A stretch of 64,000 nucleotides of DNA, taken from assembly GCA_016705575.1 (NCBI GenBank), contig JADIXX010000003.1:744001-808000 (forward strand), given 5' to 3'. Numbering within the stretch: the stretch's first letter is position 1; the number at the start of each line of letters is the position of its first letter. Shown here in pieces: positions 49,536 to 59,192 of the stretch. The notes beneath the pieces are model-generated. The model did not search any database. It worked only from the letters and a program-made list of their open reading frames with translations, and was not told the origin of the DNA. The stretch comes from Candidatus Aalborgicola defluviihabitans. GTDB lineage: Bacteria > Pseudomonadota > Gammaproteobacteria > Burkholderiales > Burkholderiaceae_C. A program made the position numbers and the translations under genes.

Positions 49536-51303
49536 CCTCCACCCAGCCGCGCAGGCTATTGATGAAGGCCATGGCCTGTACCCGGGGCAGGTCTTCCAGC
49601 CGGACCACCGCTTCTTCCAGCCGCCCCTGCGCCAACCAGTGGGCGCGGCCAACACCCGCCAGCAGGCCATAACGCGCATGGGGCGTGACCCAACGCCCGT
49701 CCAGTAGCAAAGCCAAGTTGCCGCGGGTGCATTCGGTCACCTCGCCGTGCGCGTTCCACAGCACCGTGTCGAACACCTCTGCCGTGGTGGGCGCCAGGCG
49801 TTCGTAGTGGGCGCGGCGGGTGGTCTTGTGGCGCACGAATTCGCTGTCGGTCTCTAGCAGCGGGCTGGGTGCCAGTTGCAAGTGCACGGTGGCCGGTGTG
49901 GGTGCCAAGGCATAGGCCTGTGCGTGCAAGGTGCCGTTGGCATCCAGCAGCAGGCGCGCCCGCCAGTTGCCTTGTGGGTGCTGGTGGCACAGGGCTTGCA
50001 GGGTGTTATGGGCGGCTGCAGGGTTCCATGCATAACCAAAATGGGCCGCTGATGCCTTCATGCGTGCCAGGTGGGCGTCGCAACGCTGGAGCACGCCGCC
50101 TTGCATGGCCAAGGTTTCCAGAATCGAGAACGACTGGCTGGCCCGCTGTAAAAAGGTTTGTTTGTGGCGCCACTCTTGCCATTCAGACGCAGCCTGTGCA
50201 TCTGCCGTGATGCCACTGCCGGTGCCCGCTTGCAGGGTGCCGGCATGTGCCTCCACGGTGCGAATCGGTACGTTGAACGTCGCGCTACCGCCGGGGCGCA
50301 CCACGCCAACGGCGCCGCAGTACACGCCGCGCGGGGTGTCTTCGAGTTCGCGGATCAAGCGCATGGCCTGCACTTTGGGCGCGCCGGTGACCGAGCCGCA
50401 GGGGAACAGGGCGCCAAACACATCGACCAGACGGGTGTTGGCGCGCGTATCGGCGTGCACATCGCTCACCATTTGCCACACGGTGGACAGGGCCTGCACG
50501 CGGCACAGGCCGTCCACGGTGACAGAAAACGGCTTGGCGATGCGGGACAGATCGTTGCGGATCAGGTCCACGATCATCACGTTCTCAGCCCGCTCTTTGG
50601 GTGAGGTGCGCAGGGCCTGGGCCAGGGCGGCGTCTGCTTCTTGATCGTCGTCGCGCGGGGCCGTGCCTTTCATGGGGCGTGTGATCAGGTGGCCGTCGTG
50701 CCAGTCAAAAAACAATTCGGGCGAAACAGACAGCACCTGTTCCTCGCCCGTGTCGATATACGCGGCAAAGCCACCGGGCTGTGCCTGGCGCATGGCCGCA
50801 AACAGTTCCAGCGGCGGCACCTGCAATTGGCCTGCAGTGCGGGTGGTGAAGTTGGCCTGATAAATCTCGCCATCGGCAATGGACTGGTGCAAGCGGGCCA
50901 TTGCGGCATCAAACGTGGCGCGGGTCATGCCGTTGTGCCAAGTGGCGCGACAAACATCGGTGGGTGCCGCTTCGGGACTGGATGCCACCACATCCCCGGA
51001 TGGTTCTTGCGGCAGCGGCGCATCGTGCACCCCAAACCATACCAATGGGCCGGTCGTCGCGTGCACCGCCAGCGCATGGTCAAAGGCGGGCGCCGCCTCG
51101 TAGCGCACATAGCCCACACACCACTGGCCGCGCAAGGCCCGTTCTTCCACGGCCTGAAGCACAGCCTTGACCTGGTCCAGCGTGTGCGTCGCCAATACTT
51201 CAACCGGCTCGCCAAACGCAACGCGCAATGCGCCAGAGCCAGATGGCATGGCCTTGGGCTGCGTTGGGGCCGCTATGGCGGCGAAATCGATCAGTGCGCG
51301 CAT
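49465..51303 (-). CDS. pabB: Bifunctional aminodeoxychorismate synthase component I / aminodeoxychorismate lyase (PabB-PabC fusion)
   Basis: 612 residues. The N-terminal chorismate-binding domain (to about 375) has GEIYQANFTTRT, FFDWHDGHLITRPMKGTAPR, ENVMIVDLIRNDLSRIAKP, FPCGSVTGAPKVQAM and TGSGITADAQAASEWQE. The C-terminal part (about 385-600) is a PabC-like class IV PLP enzyme: FSILETLAMQGGVLQRCDAH, HKTTRRAHY with the PLP lysine, and EVTECTRGNLALLLDG. Together they make p-aminobenzoate for folate; a separate PabA glutaminase would be needed. The C-terminal residues GWSPGHHSPA lie within the overlap with dtd. Confidence 0.93.
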   Translation of the reverse strand: MRALIDFAAIAAPTQPKAMPSGSGALRVAFGEPVEVLATHTLDQVKAVLQAVEERALRGQWCVGYVRYEAAPAFDHALAVHATTGPLVWFGVHDAPLPQEPSGDVVASSPEAAPTDVCRATWHNGMTRATFDAAMARLHQSIADGEIYQANFTTRTAGQLQVPPLELFAAMRQAQPGGFAAYIDTGEEQVLSVSPELFFDWHDGHLITRPMKGTAPRDDDQEADAALAQALRTSPKERAENVMIVDLIRNDLSRIAKPFSVTVDGLCRVQALSTVWQMVSDVHADTRANTRLVDVFGALFPCGSVTGAPKVQAMRLIRELEDTPRGVYCGAVGVVRPGGSATFNVPIRTVEAHAGTLQAGTGSGITADAQAASEWQEWRHKQTFLQRASQSFSILETLAMQGGVLQRCDAHLARMKASAAHFGYAWNPAAAHNTLQALCHQHPQGNWRARLLLDANGTLHAQAYALAPTPATVHLQLAPSPLLETDSEFVRHKTTRRAHYERLAPTTAEVFDTVLWNAHGEVTECTRGNLALLLDGRWVTPHARYGLLAGVGRAHWLAQGRLEEAVVRLEDLPRVQAMAFINSLRGWVEATWHTPLPAVCAAGWSPGHHSPA

Positions 51304-51370
51304 GGTGCTGTGGTGGTACTGGGCTGCCGATTATGCTCAGGTGTTTGTAAGTTTGGTACGGGATGCGGCA

Positions 51371-52339
51371 ATGAAAAAACTCTTGATCCTGGGCGGTACG
51401 GTGTTCCTGGGCCGGCACGTGTTGGATGCCGCACTGGCTGCGGGCTGCGAGGCTACGCTGCTCAACCGTGGCACGCACGATGTGCAGTTTGCCCAAGCGG
51501 TAGAGCAATTGCGCGGTGACCGTGATGGTGACCTTAGTGCGCTCAAGGGCCGGGCGTTTGACGCAGTTGTCGATTGCAGCGGCTACACGCCGGCACAACT
51601 CCAACGCTCCTGCGACGCCTTGCGCGACCAGGTTGCGCACTATGTGTTCGTGTCCACCATCTCGGTCTACGCACGCTTTGCGCCAGGCTGCGCTTATGAC
51701 GAAACGGCCGATGTGACCACCGCAGTGGATGGCTATGGCGGCGCCAAGGCCCGTGCCGAGGACGTGATTGCCAAGGCCATGCCCGGGCGGTTTGCGACTG
51801 TGCGGCCCGGATTGATTGTTGGACCGTTTGACCCTAGCGGGCGCTTCACCTACTGGCCAAGCCGCCTGAACCGTGGCGGCACCGTACTGGCGCCGGGGCG
51901 CCCGGATCGCCCCGTGCAATTTATCGATGTACGCGACCTGGCTCAATGGTGCGTGCACCTGGCGCTACAGCGCACACCCGGCGTCTTTCACGCTGTGGGA
52001 ACTTCGGGCAGTATGGCGCAAGCGTTGCAAGCCTGCCAGTCAGCCAGTGCAAGCATTGCGGAACTGGTGTGGTGTGATGACGCCGCCTTGGTACGCGCCC
52101 AGGTGGCACCCTGGACCGGTTTGCCGCTGTGGATACCCGAGGCTGACCCTGACTTTGGCGGCATGTTGCTGGGTAGCGGACACCCTGCGGCGGAAGCCGG
52201 TCTGCAAACCCGCCCATGGGGCCATACGGCACGTGACACGCTAGCTTGGGCGCAGGAGGCCGGTGCCGCTGCCCACTGTGCTGCGGCGCTGGCGCCCAAG
52301 GCAGAAGCCCATATTTTGCGCAATTGCTGCCATACTTGA
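51371..52339 (+). CDS. NAD-dependent epimerase/dehydratase-like protein
   Basis: 322-residue Rossmann-fold protein, extended SDR-like. The nucleotide-binding loop is LILGGTVFLGRHV, with RGDRDGDLSAL and FDAVVDCSGYTP next. It has YVFVSTISVYARF and YGGAKARAEDVI as the Ser and Tyr-x-x-x-Lys equivalents (here YGGAK), then RPGLIVGPFDPSGRF and VQFIDVRDLAQWC. Such proteins often act as reductases or epimerases on unknown substrates. It is divergent from pabB across 67 bases and ends 4 bases before the next gene start. Confidence 0.87.
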   Translation: MKKLLILGGTVFLGRHVLDAALAAGCEATLLNRGTHDVQFAQAVEQLRGDRDGDLSALKGRAFDAVVDCSGYTPAQLQRSCDALRDQVAHYVFVSTISVYARFAPGCAYDETADVTTAVDGYGGAKARAEDVIAKAMPGRFATVRPGLIVGPFDPSGRFTYWPSRLNRGGTVLAPGRPDRPVQFIDVRDLAQWCVHLALQRTPGVFHAVGTSGSMAQALQACQSASASIAELVWCDDAALVRAQVAPWTGLPLWIPEADPDFGGMLLGSGHPAAEAGLQTRPWGHTARDTLAWAQEAGAAAHCAAALAPKAEAHILRNCCHT

Positions 52340-52343
52340 GCGC

Positions 52344-53282
52344 ATGCGGTTACAACGCCTATTCGCCCCTCGACACTCCGGTTTGTGCAGCGCGGTTAAC
52401 CGCACTGCGCTGGTGGTTCGCCTGTTCGGGTGGTTGCTGACGGTCGTGTTGACCTTGTCCGGCGTTGCGACATTTGCCCAGGATGTACTACCTGTTCCTG
52501 CCCTCAGTGCCCATGTCATGGACCAGACCGGTACGCTCGATGCCAACCAAACAACGGCACTTGAGGCTGCGTTGGCAGACCTGGAAACTCGCAAGGGCGC
52601 GCAGGTCGTGGTCTTGATGTTGGCATCGACGCAGCCAGAGGATATCGCCAGTTATGCGAATCGGGTCGCCAACACCTGGAAAATCGGTCGGCGCGACATT
52701 GGCGATGGCGTACTGGTCATCGTTGCCAAAAACGACCGTAACCTGCGCATTGAGGTCGCCAAGACATTGGAAGGCGCCATTCCCGACCTTGCCGCCAGTC
52801 GCATCATTGACGAGACCATCACGCCAGGCTTCAAGCGGGGCGACTTTGCCGGCGGCTTGCGGGCGGGTGTCGACCAGATCGCCGCTTTGGTAGCCGGCGA
52901 GCCACTGCCTGCACCTGCGCCGGTAGCGGCGGGTAATTGGAGTTCCATGGATTGGACCCCCTTGGTGGTCTTCCTCATGATTATGGTGCCGACTTTTGGC
53001 AGCGTCATGCGTAGCGTGCTTGGACGTAAGCCCGCAGTGATCGCCATTGGGTGTGGCGCAGGTCTGCTGACCTACGTGGTGGGCGCTGCGTTTTGGATGG
53101 CGGTGCTGGCCGCCATGGCCACGATGCTCTATGCATTGGTAACCTGCGTGCAGCTAACTCGCCGTGGCGGTGGCGGTGGCGGTGGAAGTTCAGGGGGGAG
53201 TGGCGGCAGCTCTAGTGGTGGCGGCTACAGTTCGGGTGGCGGCGGAGATTTTGGTGGCGGCGGTGCATCGGGCAGCTGGTAG
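52344..53282 (+). CDS. TPM-domain (YgcG-like) exported membrane protein
   Basis: 312 residues. The signal anchor (about 20-45, FGWLLTVVLTLSGVATFAQ) is followed by a TPM domain (about 53-190: VMDQTGTLDANQTTALEAAL, VVVLMLASTQPEDIASYANR, GDGVLVIVAKNDRNLRIEVA). Two hydrophobic helices (about 208-265) and a C-terminal low-complexity tail of Gly and Ser (GGGGSSGGSGGSSSGGG) complete it. The architecture is that of YgcG proteins, linked in plants to photosystem repair and in bacteria without a firm role. The ATG at 52344 starts just after the epimerase stop, so they are probably one unit. Confidence 0.87.
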   Translation: MRLQRLFAPRHSGLCSAVNRTALVVRLFGWLLTVVLTLSGVATFAQDVLPVPALSAHVMDQTGTLDANQTTALEAALADLETRKGAQVVVLMLASTQPEDIASYANRVANTWKIGRRDIGDGVLVIVAKNDRNLRIEVAKTLEGAIPDLAASRIIDETITPGFKRGDFAGGLRAGVDQIAALVAGEPLPAPAPVAAGNWSSMDWTPLVVFLMIMVPTFGSVMRSVLGRKPAVIAIGCGAGLLTYVVGAAFWMAVLAAMATMLYALVTCVQLTRRGGGGGGGSSGGSGGSSSGGGYSSGGGGDFGGGGASGSW

Positions 53283-53349
53283 TTGATGCGCACCCACTAG
53301 CGGGTCAAAGCCCGCGTCCACCAACTGTCCGATCACTCGTTTTCCGACG

Positions 53350-54418
53350 TCAATTGTTGGGCACCAGCTCCACGCGGCGGTTTTTGGCTTTGCCGTCTTC
53401 GCTGGTATTGGGTGCAATGGGGCTGGCAAATGACACGCCTACGGGCGTCAGACGCTTGCGGTCGGCTTTGTACTGGCTGGCTAGCACACTGATGACTGCA
53501 TCGGCCCGGCGTTTGGACAGGTCCATGTTGGAGTTGAATTCGCCGACATTGTCGGTATGGCCCACCACCAGTAGCTTCAGTGCGGGTGACGAGCTCAGCA
53601 GCTTGGCGATCTGGGCCAGCGTGTCCTTGGATTCGGGTTTGACATCGGCTTTGCCCGAATCAAAGTACAGGCCATAGAGCGCGACGCGGCCATTGGTGGT
53701 GATGGACTGCGCCATTTCCTCGGCTTTGACCGTCACCATCTTTTGCTCCATGGCTTTGAGCTCCAGCACATCTACAACAACGATGGTGCGGTGTTCAAAC
53801 GCGGTGCAGTAGGTGCCGCCCTCCAGGCTATAGGCCAGCACCGAGACAAAGGCATTCGCGTTGGGCAGCTCCAGCGCAGCATAACGCTGCTCGCCGGTGC
53901 GCCCGGTCTGTGCACAGCTGCCGTTGGTAAACGCCTTGTCCTTGATCTGGTCCTGAGACGTCAGCAGCATGGCCAGGCTCTGGTCGCCACCACCGCCGTC
54001 GCTGCTGCGTGTGCCGTCACCACCGCATTCGGGGCTTTTGCATTCAAACAGCGTTTTGCCACCCTTGGCCGCAGCGTCATTTTGGTAGTTGCGCACGGCC
54101 TGGAGCGGCGACACCTTGTCGGGCAACAAGTAGACGATGTGGCTGCGTTTGCCTTCCAGCGCCTTGCTTTGCGTGGGTTCAAAAACCATGTTGTTGTGCG
54201 TGTCGCGCTTTGACTTGTCGGCGACGGCTTTCAGTGGTCCCAGTGGCAACTAGGTTCGTCGAAATCGCGGTTGTCTTGCGACACGATGAAGGAACCCGCA
54301 AAGCGGCCGATCAGGGCGAGTCCTTGGCGCCGGCAATATCGGCCTTGGGAAGGGTGGCATCGGCCAGCGCGACACCGGCCAGCAGCAGGCCCGCGAGTGC
54401 AAGTTCAAAACGTTTCAT
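53350..54418 (-). pseudogene. OmpA-family exported protein, two frameshifts
   Basis: The reading starts at 54418 with a good signal peptide (KRFELALAGLLLAGVALADA) and stops at 54311. The next segment LIGRFAGSFIVSQDNRDFDE continues in another frame to about 54255, and PLGPLKAVADK onward is in a third frame to 53350. Each shift equals one missing base (about 54314 and 54250). The 299-residue main frame has a C-terminal OmpA peptidoglycan-binding domain (YFDSGKADVKPESKDTLAQI, LLVVGHTDNVGEFNSNMDLS, KNRRVELVPNN). True decay or a sequencing/assembly error in homopolymers are both possible. Confidence 0.75.
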
Positions 54419-54450
54419 ACAAATACTCCCTGGTTGTGACAGAAAAAACA

Positions 54451-54509
54451 GTTGCTATGCATTGCATAGCTGCTTATGTAATGCTGACGAGGGCTAGAGC
54501 CCTATTTTA
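54451..54509 (+). repeat. Dispersed ~55-bp repeat, intergenic copy G
   Basis: GTTGCTATGCATTGCATAGC, then TGCTTATGTAATGCTGACGA and GGGCTAGAGCCCTATTTTA. This is the clearest intergenic member: internal palindromes TGCTATGCATTGCATAGC and GGGCTAGAGCCC are complete. It ends at the ybeY stop codon and separates ybeY from the ompA-like gene. Confidence 0.7.
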
Positions 54510-54956
54510 TTAGTAAGGATTCTTGAAACCCAAGCGCGCCATGATCTCGGTCTCGCGCAGCTCCATCACTTGCGCATCTTCTTCCAGCTCATGGTCCCAG
54601 CCTTGCGCGTGCAGGGTGCCGTGCACGATCAAGTGGGCGTAATGCGCTTGTAGAGTCTTCTTCTGTTCCTTGGCCTCTTGGGCCACCACCGGCGCGCACA
54701 ACACCAGATCGGCAGTCACCACAGGCTCTTGCGTGTAATCAAACGTCAGCACATTGGTGGCGTAGTCCTTTTTGCGGTATTCACGGTTCAACGTTTGGCC
54801 TTCTTCGGCGTCAACGATGCGCACGGTGATTTCGCCGTTGGTTTGCAGCGCATGGCGAATCCATTTGGTAACCCGGTGGCGGGGCAGGGCGGCGCGGTGC
54901 TTGTCGGCGCTTTTGAGCTTGCCAAATTGCAGGGAAAGGGTGAGGTCGGGCAACAT
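54510..54956 (-). CDS. ybeY: Endoribonuclease YbeY (16S rRNA maturation)
   Basis: 148-residue single-strand RNase. The metal triad motif is HGTLHAQGWDHELEED (HGxLHxxGxDH), preceded by REYRKKDYATNVLTFDY and APVVAQEAKEQKKTLQAHYA. Length is normal. It follows phoH by 27 bases on the same strand, the standard phoH-ybeY pair. In many relatives a corC gene comes next; here the frameshifted ompA-like gene takes that place. Confidence 0.95.
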   Translation of the reverse strand: MLPDLTLSLQFGKLKSADKHRAALPRHRVTKWIRHALQTNGEITVRIVDAEEGQTLNREYRKKDYATNVLTFDYTQEPVVTADLVLCAPVVAQEAKEQKKTLQAHYAHLIVHGTLHAQGWDHELEEDAQVMELRETEIMARLGFKNPY

Positions 54957-54983
54957 GGTGAAACGTGTAGAAGGTAGAGGCGA

Positions 54984-56011
54984 TCAGGGTTTGGTGAGCG
55001 AGCGGCGGCTTGGCGTGCGGGTCTTCGGCAGACCGACGCGGGACAGTTCCACCTCTGCCTCGGGGATCTCAATGGCGGGCAGTTCGTTCAGGCGTGCGGC
55101 GTCGTAAGCGTCCACCACGCGCGCCACCAGCGGGTGGCGCACGATATCCAAGCTGGTCAGGTGGGTGATGGCAATGCCACTCACCCGGCGTAGCACGCGT
55201 TCGGCATCCACTAGGCCGCTGAGCTGGGTCTTGGGCAGATCAATCTGTGTCAGGTCACCGGTGATGACCGCCTTGGCACCAAAGCCAATGCGGGTCAAAA
55301 ACATCTTCATCTGTTCGGGTGTGGTGTTTTGTGCTTCGTCAAGAATCACAAAGGCATTGTTCAGCGTGCGTCCACGCATAAAGCCCAGCGGGGCGATTTC
55401 CAGTTGTTGGCGCTCAAAGGCCTTGTGCACTTGGTCGTAGCCCATCAGGTCATACAGTGCGTCGTAGAGCGGGCGCAGGTAGGGGTCTACCTTTTGGTTG
55501 AGGTCACCGGGCAAAAAGCCCAGGCGCTCGCCAGCCTCTACCGCCGGGCGGGTCAGGATAATGCGCTGTACCGCGCTGCGTTGCAGTGCGTCCACCGCAG
55601 CGGCCACTGCCAGGTAGGTCTTGCCGGTGCCAGCAGGTCCAATGCCAAAGGTGATGTCGTGCTCGGCAATGTTGTCCAGGTAGCGTGCCTGGTTTTTGCT
55701 GCGCGGCTTAAGGTCGGCGCGGCGGGTGGCCAGGTGGGGCCATCGTTCTCATGGCCCGAACCGTCGCCGGTAAGCATGAGTTGCACCGTGGCCGGGCTAA
55801 TGGGCTTGGCGGCCATTTCGTACAAGGCCTGCAGCATGTCCATGGCGCGCTGGGCTTTGGCCTTTGCGCCTTCGACCTTGAATTGCTCGTGCCGGTGGGC
55901 AATGCGCACCTCCAGCGCTGCTTCAATGGTGCGCAGGTGCTCGTCGGTGGGGCCGCACAGGTGGGACAGGCGGTTGTTGTTGAGCGGGGTAAAGCTGTGT
56001 CTGAGAATCAA
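54984..56011 (-). pseudogene. PhoH family ATPase, one frameshift
   Basis: PhoH-like protein split between two frames. The N-terminal frame (from a probable TTG at 56011) reads LILRHSFTPLNNNRLSHLCG through AAKPISPATVQLMLTGDGSG. It then leaves register near 55735, where LATRRADLKPRSKNQARYLD continues in the next frame. The C-terminal part has Walker A GIGPAGTGKTYLAVA, Walker B FVILDEAQNTTPEQMKMFLT and TGDLTQIDLPK. One deleted base explains the break. As ybeY is intact and phoH is normally well conserved, an assembly indel should be excluded first. The start is uncertain because it faces ruvA across 80 bases. Confidence 0.8.
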
Positions 56012-56088
56012 GTTGATAATTCCGGGCAAGGGTGGCGGGATAGGCCTCCCATCATAGGCAACAAACGGCAGATAACCCAAGGCATACG

Positions 56089-56661
56089 ATGATTGGCAAA
56101 CTTACAGGCATTCTCAGCGACAAAAATCCGCCCCAGGTGATTGTGGATTGTGGTGGTGTCGGCTACGAGGTGCAGGTGCCCATGGGCACGTTCTACAACC
56201 TGCCCGCCAGTGGTGAAAAGGTGTCGCTGCTGACCCATTTTGTGGTGCGCGAGGATGCGCAGATTTTGTACGGCTTTGCTTCGGAGGCCGAGCGCGCCGC
56301 GTTTCGTGAATTGATCAAAATTTCGGGTGTGGGGCCGCGCACGGCGCTGTCGGTCTTGTCCGGCATGAGTGTGGGCGAACTCTCGCAGGCCGTAACCTTG
56401 CAAGAGGCGGGTCGCCTGATCAAGGTGCCGGGCATTGGCAAGAAAACAGCCGAGCGCTTGCTGCTCGAACTCAAAGGCAAGCTTGGGGCCGACATTGGGG
56501 CTAGTGCCACCTTGGTCAACGACGCACAGGCCGATATTCTGCAGGCCCTGCTGGCGCTGGGCTACAGCGACAAGGAAGCGGCCGCCGCGCTGAAGGCTTT
56601 GCCGGTTGATGTGGGTGTAAGTGAGGGCATCAAGCTGGCGCTAAAGGCTTTGGCGCGATAG
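56089..56661 (+). CDS. ruvA: Holliday junction branch migration protein RuvA
   Basis: 190 residues, three RuvA domains. Opens MIGKLTGILSDKNPPQVIVD; helix-hairpin-helix segments FRELIKISGVGPRTALSVLS and LIKVPGIGKKTAERLLLELK; C-terminal RuvB-contact domain DILQALLALGYSDKEAAAAL. RuvA targets RuvB to four-way junctions. RuvB lies downstream but is separated by a hemerythrin gene. Confidence 0.97.
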   Translation: MIGKLTGILSDKNPPQVIVDCGGVGYEVQVPMGTFYNLPASGEKVSLLTHFVVREDAQILYGFASEAERAAFRELIKISGVGPRTALSVLSGMSVGELSQAVTLQEAGRLIKVPGIGKKTAERLLLELKGKLGADIGASATLVNDAQADILQALLALGYSDKEAAAALKALPVDVGVSEGIKLALKALAR

Positions 56662-56725
56662 GCCCCAAACGGTGTAGAACGCGTGCACAATTTCACCCAT
56701 TGACTCACGGATATCGGAGGTCGCT

Positions 56726-57136
56726 ATGACAATCGAATGGAATATCAGCTATGACATCGGTGATGTCCAGATCAACCACCAGCACCGGCGCTTGTTTGTG
56801 TTGGCGAATCAAGTCTTGCGCGCCAAAGAGAAGGTCGAGTTGCTGGACTGCGTGGTGCGCTTGTTTCAGTACATCGAAGAGCACTTCGCATACGAAGAGG
56901 CCCTGATGCAAAAAGCCAACTTCCCGTTGTTGGGTGAACACGTGCAGTCACACCAGAAACTGACTACGAGCCTGGAGTCGCTGAGTGGACAAGATCTCGA
57001 CGACGCGACTTACAAAGCGGCGTTTGAGACACTGTTTCGCAGTTGGGCCTTGGAGCACATACCGCACGAGGATGCCAAGTTGGCTGAATACCTGAACTAT
57101 GGCGATACACGCAGGGCCGACATCACTACCTTGTGA
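56726..57136 (+). CDS. Bacteriohemerythrin
   Basis: 136-residue four-helix diiron O2-binding protein. Ligand pattern present: NHQHRRLF (His), YIEEHFAYEEALM (His, Glu), HVQSHQKL (two His) and HIPHEDAKL (His, Asp). It opens IEWNISYDIGDVQINHQHRR, the usual single-domain form. A GGAGG ribosome site precedes the ATG. It stands alone between ruvA and ruvB, which are usually adjacent; a link to DNA repair is not implied, but O2 storage or redox sensing is likely. Confidence 0.92.
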   Translation: MTIEWNISYDIGDVQINHQHRRLFVLANQVLRAKEKVELLDCVVRLFQYIEEHFAYEEALMQKANFPLLGEHVQSHQKLTTSLESLSGQDLDDATYKAAFETLFRSWALEHIPHEDAKLAEYLNYGDTRRADITTL

Positions 57137-57211
57137 GAGTGCGCCATGGCTTGCGCGCGCTATAGTGGACGTTGAACAGCCCGATTCTCTAGCACCAAAG
57201 CGCGACACCCC

Positions 57212-58273
57212 GTGAGCATCCAGACCGACGACTTTTCCGCCCCGCCTGCCAAGCGCATGGTCTCCAGCGCGCCCACCTCGCCGCAAGAGGAGGCCATTGA
57301 ACGCGCCCTGCGACCCAAGTTGCTCGACGAGTACGTGGGCCAAGCCAAGATCCGCGAGCAACTGGAGATTTTCATCAGCGCCGCCAAGATGCGCGGCGAA
57401 GCGCTGGACCATGTGCTGCTGTTTGGCCCGCCTGGCTTGGGTAAGACCACGCTGAGCCATATCGTGGCGGCCGAACTGGGCGTTAACCTGCGCCAGACCA
57501 GCGGCCCGGTGCTGGAAAAGCCGAAAGACCTGGCCGCGCTCTTGACCAATCTGGAAAAGAATGATGTGCTGTTCATCGACGAAATTCACCGCCTGAGCCC
57601 CGTGGTTGAAGAAATTTTGTACCCCGCACTGGAAGACTACAAGATCGACATCATGATCGGTGAAGGCCCGGCGGCGCGCAGCATCAAGCTTGACCTGCAG
57701 CCCTTCACCCTGGTGGGTGCCACCACCCGCGCCGGCATGCTCACCAACCCGTTGCGCGACCGTTTTGGCATCGTGGCGCGGCTGGAGTTCTACACGCCCG
57801 AGGAACTGGGCCGCATCGTGACGCGCAGCGCCGGCTTGCTGAAAGCGCCCATGGATGCCGAAGGAGGTTTCGAAATTGCACGCCGCTCACGCGGCACCCC
57901 GCGCATTGCCAACCGCCTGCTGCGCCGCGTGCGCGACTACGCGGACGTCAAAGGCACAGGCCACATCACCCTGGACATGGCCAACCGCGCGCTGGCCATG
58001 CTGGACGTGGACCCGATGGGCTTTGACGTGATGGACCGCAAGCTGCTGGAGGCCGTGATTCACCGTTTTGACGGCGGCCCGGTGGGGCTGGACAACATAG
58101 CCGCCAGCATTGGCGAAGAACGGGAAACCATTGAAGACGTGATCGAGCCCTATCTCATCCAACAAGGTTACCTGCAACGCACCCCACGCGGACGCATTGC
58201 CACGCTGGCGGCGTACCGGCACCTGGGTGTTGCACCCAAGAGTGCGGGTGAAGGTTTGTTTGCTGCGGAGTAA
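57212..58273 (+). CDS. ruvB: Holliday junction branch migration ATPase RuvB
   Basis: 353-residue AAA+ motor. RPKLLDEYVGQAKIREQLEI, Walker A GPPGLGKTT (about 72-80), Walker B LFIDEIHRL, TRAGMLTNPLRDRFGIVARL with the arginine finger region, and the winged-helix domain ETIEDVIEPYLIQQGYLQRT. The start is GTG at 57212. It follows the hemerythrin gene by 75 bases. Confidence 0.97.
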   Translation: MSIQTDDFSAPPAKRMVSSAPTSPQEEAIERALRPKLLDEYVGQAKIREQLEIFISAAKMRGEALDHVLLFGPPGLGKTTLSHIVAAELGVNLRQTSGPVLEKPKDLAALLTNLEKNDVLFIDEIHRLSPVVEEILYPALEDYKIDIMIGEGPAARSIKLDLQPFTLVGATTRAGMLTNPLRDRFGIVARLEFYTPEELGRIVTRSAGLLKAPMDAEGGFEIARRSRGTPRIANRLLRRVRDYADVKGTGHITLDMANRALAMLDVDPMGFDVMDRKLLEAVIHRFDGGPVGLDNIAASIGEERETIEDVIEPYLIQQGYLQRTPRGRIATLAAYRHLGVAPKSAGEGLFAAE

Positions 58274-58275
58274 GC

Positions 58276-59177
58276 ATGGCGTATTGGCGTAGCCAGCAGG
58301 GCCGCGGCATTGTCTTGATTCTGTTGGCCACCCTGGCCTTTGCGTCACTGGACTCCGCCACTAAATACGCGGGCAAGCTGGCGCCTGTGCTGATGCTGCT
58401 GTGGTTTCGCTACCTGTTTCAGGCGGTGGCCACTTTTGTCCTGCGGTTCCCGGTGCAGGGGCGGACCTTGCTGCAGACTGCTAACCCCCGGTTTCAGGCG
58501 TTGCGTGGCGTGCTGCTGCTTATAACCAGTGCCTGCTCGTTTTTTGGCTTGCAGTATTTGCCGGTGGGTGAGTTCACGGCCATCGTGATGCTCTCTCCAC
58601 TGGCGGCCACCGCATTGGCCGCCTGGACACTCAAAGACCAAGTGTCCGCGCGGCGCTGGTTGTTGATGACCACCGGTCTGCTGGGGGTGTTGCTGGTGGT
58701 TCGCCCCGGCGGGCAGGTCTTCAGTTGGGCCTTGCTGTTTCCGGTGGTGCTGGTCAGCACCTACGCGGCGTTTCAGGTACTGACCAGCCGCCTCAGCGGT
58801 GAAGAAAACCCCTATACCACCCATTTTTATACCGGCCTGACCGGTACCCTGTTTATGACACCGGTGGCGGCCTTGTACTGGGACACCACCGCGTTTCTGG
58901 CGCATTGGCCATGGTTCATGCTGCTGGGGTTCTTTGGCACCTTTGGCCATTTGATGCTGATATGGGCTTTCATGCGGGCATCGGCCGTGGTGCTCACGCC
59001 GTATTTGTACTCGCAATTGCCTTTGCCACCCTGTTTGGCTGGCTGTTTTTTCAGCATGTACCCGACGGCTGGGCATGGTTGGGCATCGCTGTCATTGCCG
59101 CCAGTGGTGTGGGCAATGCTGTGCTATCGGTCTATGAATTACGCAAGGCGCGCGGTACCGATCCGCACGCAGCATGA
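58276..59177 (+). pseudogene. EamA/DMT-family permease, one frameshift
   Basis: Ten-helix drug/metabolite transporter, two EamA repeats. The frame from 58276 reads correctly to VVLTPYLYSQ (about 59015). The conserved remainder, IAFATLFGWLFFQHVPDGWA through VLSVYELRKARG, is in the next frame, ending at 59177. One base is missing near 59013-59016. Without the break the protein would be about 300 residues, normal for the family. If real, the last helices are lost and the unbroken frame runs on into unrelated sequence to 59346. Confidence 0.8.
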
Positions 59178-59192
59178 AAGGCGGTACCCAAG

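Noticed and set aside
55553..56080. Two independent short genes in place of phoH
   Set aside because: The two frames join into one continuous PhoH sequence across a single missing base.
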